Shown: one piece after another, positions 62,319 through 64,000 of the stretch
Layout: each line of letters opens with the position of its first letter
How positions within the stretch are numbered: position 1 is the first letter of the stretch
Assembly: GCA_023433925.1 (NCBI GenBank)
Contig: JAEYTO010000069.1
Location: 33,480 to 97,479, forward strand
Reading direction: 5' to 3'
DNA from: Pseudomonadota bacterium
Lineage (GTDB): Bacteria > Desulfobacterota > Desulfovibrionia > Desulfovibrionales > Desulfovibrionaceae
DNA length: 64,000 bases
Program-made: the position numbers and the translations under genes
The notes under the pieces: model-generated
The model's input: only the letters and a program-made list of their open reading frames with translations
Told to the model about the DNA's origin: nothing
Databases searched by the model: none

Positions 62319-63290
62319 CTATCTCAGCCAGTCCAGCGCGTCCTCGGCGTAGTAGGTCAGGATCATGTCCGCGCCGGCGCGCTTGATGCCCATGAGCGAT
62401 TCGAGCGCCACGCGCTGCTCGTCGATCCAGCCGTTGGCGGCCGCGGCCTTGATCATGGAGTACTCGCCGCTCACATGGTAGGCCGCGATGGGCGTGTCGA
62501 AGTTCTCGCGCAGGTCGCGGATGATGTCCAGGTAGGGCATGGCCGGCTTGACCATGAGGATGTCCGCGCCCTCGTCCAGGTCGGCCACGGCCTCGCGCAG
62601 GGCCTCGCGGCGGTTGGCCGGGTCCATCTGGTGGCTGCGGCGGTCGCCGAATTGCGGGGTGGACTCGGCGGCCTCGCGGAACGGGCCGTAGAAGCTGGAG
62701 GCGTACTTGACCGCGTAGCTCATGATGGGCAGGTCGGTGAAGCCGTTGTCGTCCAGGGTGGCGCGGATGGCCGCCACGCGGCCGTCCATCATGTCCGAGG
62801 GCGCGACCATGTCCGCGCCCGCGCGGGCGTGGGACAGGGCGGACTTGGCCAGCAGGGCCAGAGTCGGGTCGTTGAGGATCTCGTCGCCGCGCACCAGGCC
62901 GCAGTGGCCGTGGGAGGTGTACTCGCACAGGCAGACGTCGGTGATGACCACGAATTGCGGGTATTTGTCCTTGAGCGCGCGCACGGCCTGCTGCACGATG
63001 CCTTCGTCGGCGTAGGCCTGGCTGCCCTGCGGGTCCTTGACTTTGGGGATGCCGAACAGGATGCAGCCGCGCAGGCCCTTGTCCACGGCGCGGCCGGCGC
63101 GCTCCACGAGCTTTTGCAGACTGAGCTGGCTCTGGCCGGGCATGGAGGAGATGGGCTTCTCGAAGTTCGGGTCGTCGGTCTCGACCACGAACCAGGGCTG
63201 GATCAGGTCGGCGGGGGAGAGCGCGTTCTCGCGCACCAGATCGCGGATGGCCGGCGTGCGGCGCAGGCGTCGTCCTCGGAAGAAGGTCAT
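62319..63290 (-). CDS. hemB: Delta-aminolevulinic acid dehydratase (porphobilinogen synthase)
   Basis: A 323-residue TIM-barrel enzyme that condenses two aminolevulinates to porphobilinogen. Seen: SMPGQSQLSLQKLV, TDVCLCEYTSHGHCG with the three-Cys zinc site, VAPSDMMDGRVAAIR, SYAVKYASSFYGPFR with one Schiff-base Lys, MVKPAMPYLDIIRDL with the other, and AYHVSGEYSMIKAAA. The Cys site marks a zinc-type enzyme. First gene of the haem run. ATG 63290. Confidence 0.97.
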   Translation of the reverse strand: MTFFRGRRLRRTPAIRDLVRENALSPADLIQPWFVVETDDPNFEKPISSMPGQSQLSLQKLVERAGRAVDKGLRGCILFGIPKVKDPQGSQAYADEGIVQQAVRALKDKYPQFVVITDVCLCEYTSHGHCGLVRGDEILNDPTLALLAKSALSHARAGADMVAPSDMMDGRVAAIRATLDDNGFTDLPIMSYAVKYASSFYGPFREAAESTPQFGDRRSHQMDPANRREALREAVADLDEGADILMVKPAMPYLDIIRDLRENFDTPIAAYHVSGEYSMIKAAAANGWIDEQRVALESLMGIKRAGADMILTYYAEDALDWLR

Positions 63291-63359
63291 GGCGTTTCGT
63301 CCTGTCAGTTCATGTGCTTGGCGTTAGTCGATGAAATATTCCGCATCTCCGGCCAGGGA

Positions 63360-63929
63360 TCAAGACGGTTTTATAGTCCGAAACTCCCTCAACCTCTCCA
63401 CGAACGGCGCGAAGGTCAAGACGCTGTGGCCGCCTTCGATCTCGATGACCTCGCAGACGCCCGCGTAGTGCGCCTGCACCTTTTCCGACGAAATGAGGTC
63501 GTCGTTGGTGGCGGTGAAGACGACGCGCGGCGCGTCGATCTTGACGGCCTCGAAGGGCGCGTAGCTGTCAAGCAACTCCAGCGTGAAGTCCCAGCGCTTG
63601 TGGGTGCAGAAGTGCTCGATCTCGCCGATGAACGGCGCAAGGAACTGGGTCGGCTGGAAGCAGGGGTTGAACAGGGCCGCCGGCCGTCGGTGCGTTTGGC
63701 CCAGGCGCTCGGCCCAGAAGCCGCCCATGGAGGAGCCGATGAAGAAGTGCGGGGCCGTGGCGGAGTGCTCCGCGACCTGGGCTTGCAGCGTTCCGAATAT
63801 TTCCTCCGCCCGCCTGTCGCTCGGATACTCCAGCAACACGACTTCTTCCCCCAGAAGCCGCGCCAGCTCCCGGACCTTGTCCCGGTTGCGGGCCGCGCAG
63901 GAGTTGAAGCCGTGGACGTAGAAGATCAT
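63360..63929 (-). CDS. YqiA-like alpha/beta-fold esterase
   Basis: A 189-residue small alpha/beta hydrolase of the UPF0227/YqiA type: MIFYVHGFNSCAARNRDKV at the N-terminus, nucleophile loop FIGSSMGGFWAERL, ALFNPCFQP, Asp in VVFTATNDDLISSEKV and His in EIEGGHSVLTF. These are esterases acting on short acyl esters. ATG 63929 gives the usual start; the frame stays open to the right edge of the window (TTG at 63986), so a longer form cannot be excluded. Confidence 0.75.
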   Translation of the reverse strand: MIFYVHGFNSCAARNRDKVRELARLLGEEVVLLEYPSDRRAEEIFGTLQAQVAEHSATAPHFFIGSSMGGFWAERLGQTHRRPAALFNPCFQPTQFLAPFIGEIEHFCTHKRWDFTLELLDSYAPFEAVKIDAPRVVFTATNDDLISSEKVQAHYAGVCEVIEIEGGHSVLTFAPFVERLREFRTIKPS

Positions 63930-64000
63930 GGGCGCATCCAGAGCAGAAGGTACATGCACACAAAACAAGCCGTCCGGATCAAGCAACCCCGGACTTATTC

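Overview
The window looks like a chromosomal segment of a high-GC sulfate-reducing deltaproteobacterium of the Desulfovibrio type (Desulfovibrionales). This rests on gene content, not a database search: siroheme-dependent haem synthesis (hemB, ahbC, a siroheme decarboxylase subunit and rpe in one run), a solitary ADH-synthase-type aldolase for aromatic amino acids, an AmrS radical SAM enzyme, several other radical SAM proteins, a sigma-54 activator and an AcuB-type CBS/ACT protein.

Layout. 1-2559: cut-off MlaE-type permease with STAS domain, phosphoribosyltransferase, lipid kinase, DUF488 protein. 2635-7833 (minus): typA, then a sensor histidine kinase placed directly downstream of a periplasmic binding protein. 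7834-8510: gene-free, full of palindromes. 8511-11494: metallo-beta-lactamase/rhodanese protein, SIMPL protein, HigBA-like toxin-antitoxin pair. 11580-17624 (minus): a six-gene operon with a lysine 2,3-aminomutase, two ATP-grasp ligases, an acetyltransferase and an acetyltransferase/deacetylase fusion. It follows a sigma-54-like promoter, three operator-like palindromes and a sigma-54 activator gene (17963-19372). 19442-26761: uracil-DNA glycosylase, membrane proteins, acuB, a probable livG remnant, tRNA-Pro, amrS, purM. 26828-29268: radical SAM protein and rplM-rpsI with a leader that can fold in two ways. 29484-33963: HD protein, CBS protein, an IS110/IS1111-type insertion sequence and an HD-GYP-type protein. 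34780-51730: a complete dcw cluster from mraZ to ftsZ, without ddl, preceded by 10-bp-spaced MraZ-type repeats. 51922-57089: radical SAM/B12 protein, small proteins, creatininase-like hydrolase, a lower-GC FMN reductase, and the aldolase behind a phenylalanine-rich leader peptide and terminator. 57116-63929: NlpC/P60 hydrolase, YkgJ-like protein, rpe, haem genes and a YqiA-like esterase.

How it works together. The dcw block makes lipid II (MurC-F, MraY, MurG) and the divisome (FtsI, W, Q, A, Z, FtsL-like) from one tightly overlapping transcript under probable MraZ autoregulation. The haem run converts aminolevulinate to porphobilinogen (HemB) and carries two later steps from siroheme (decarboxylase subunit, AhbC); the other subunit and AhbD are not here. 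The most unusual parts are the aminomutase operon, which looks like an uncharacterised beta-lysine conjugate pathway with its own sigma-54 control, and two RNA leaders (phenylalanine attenuator at 56061-56224, r-protein leader at 29365-29410). A family of GAGAGAGGGC palindromes is scattered between genes, and one copy appears to be the insertion site of the IS element.
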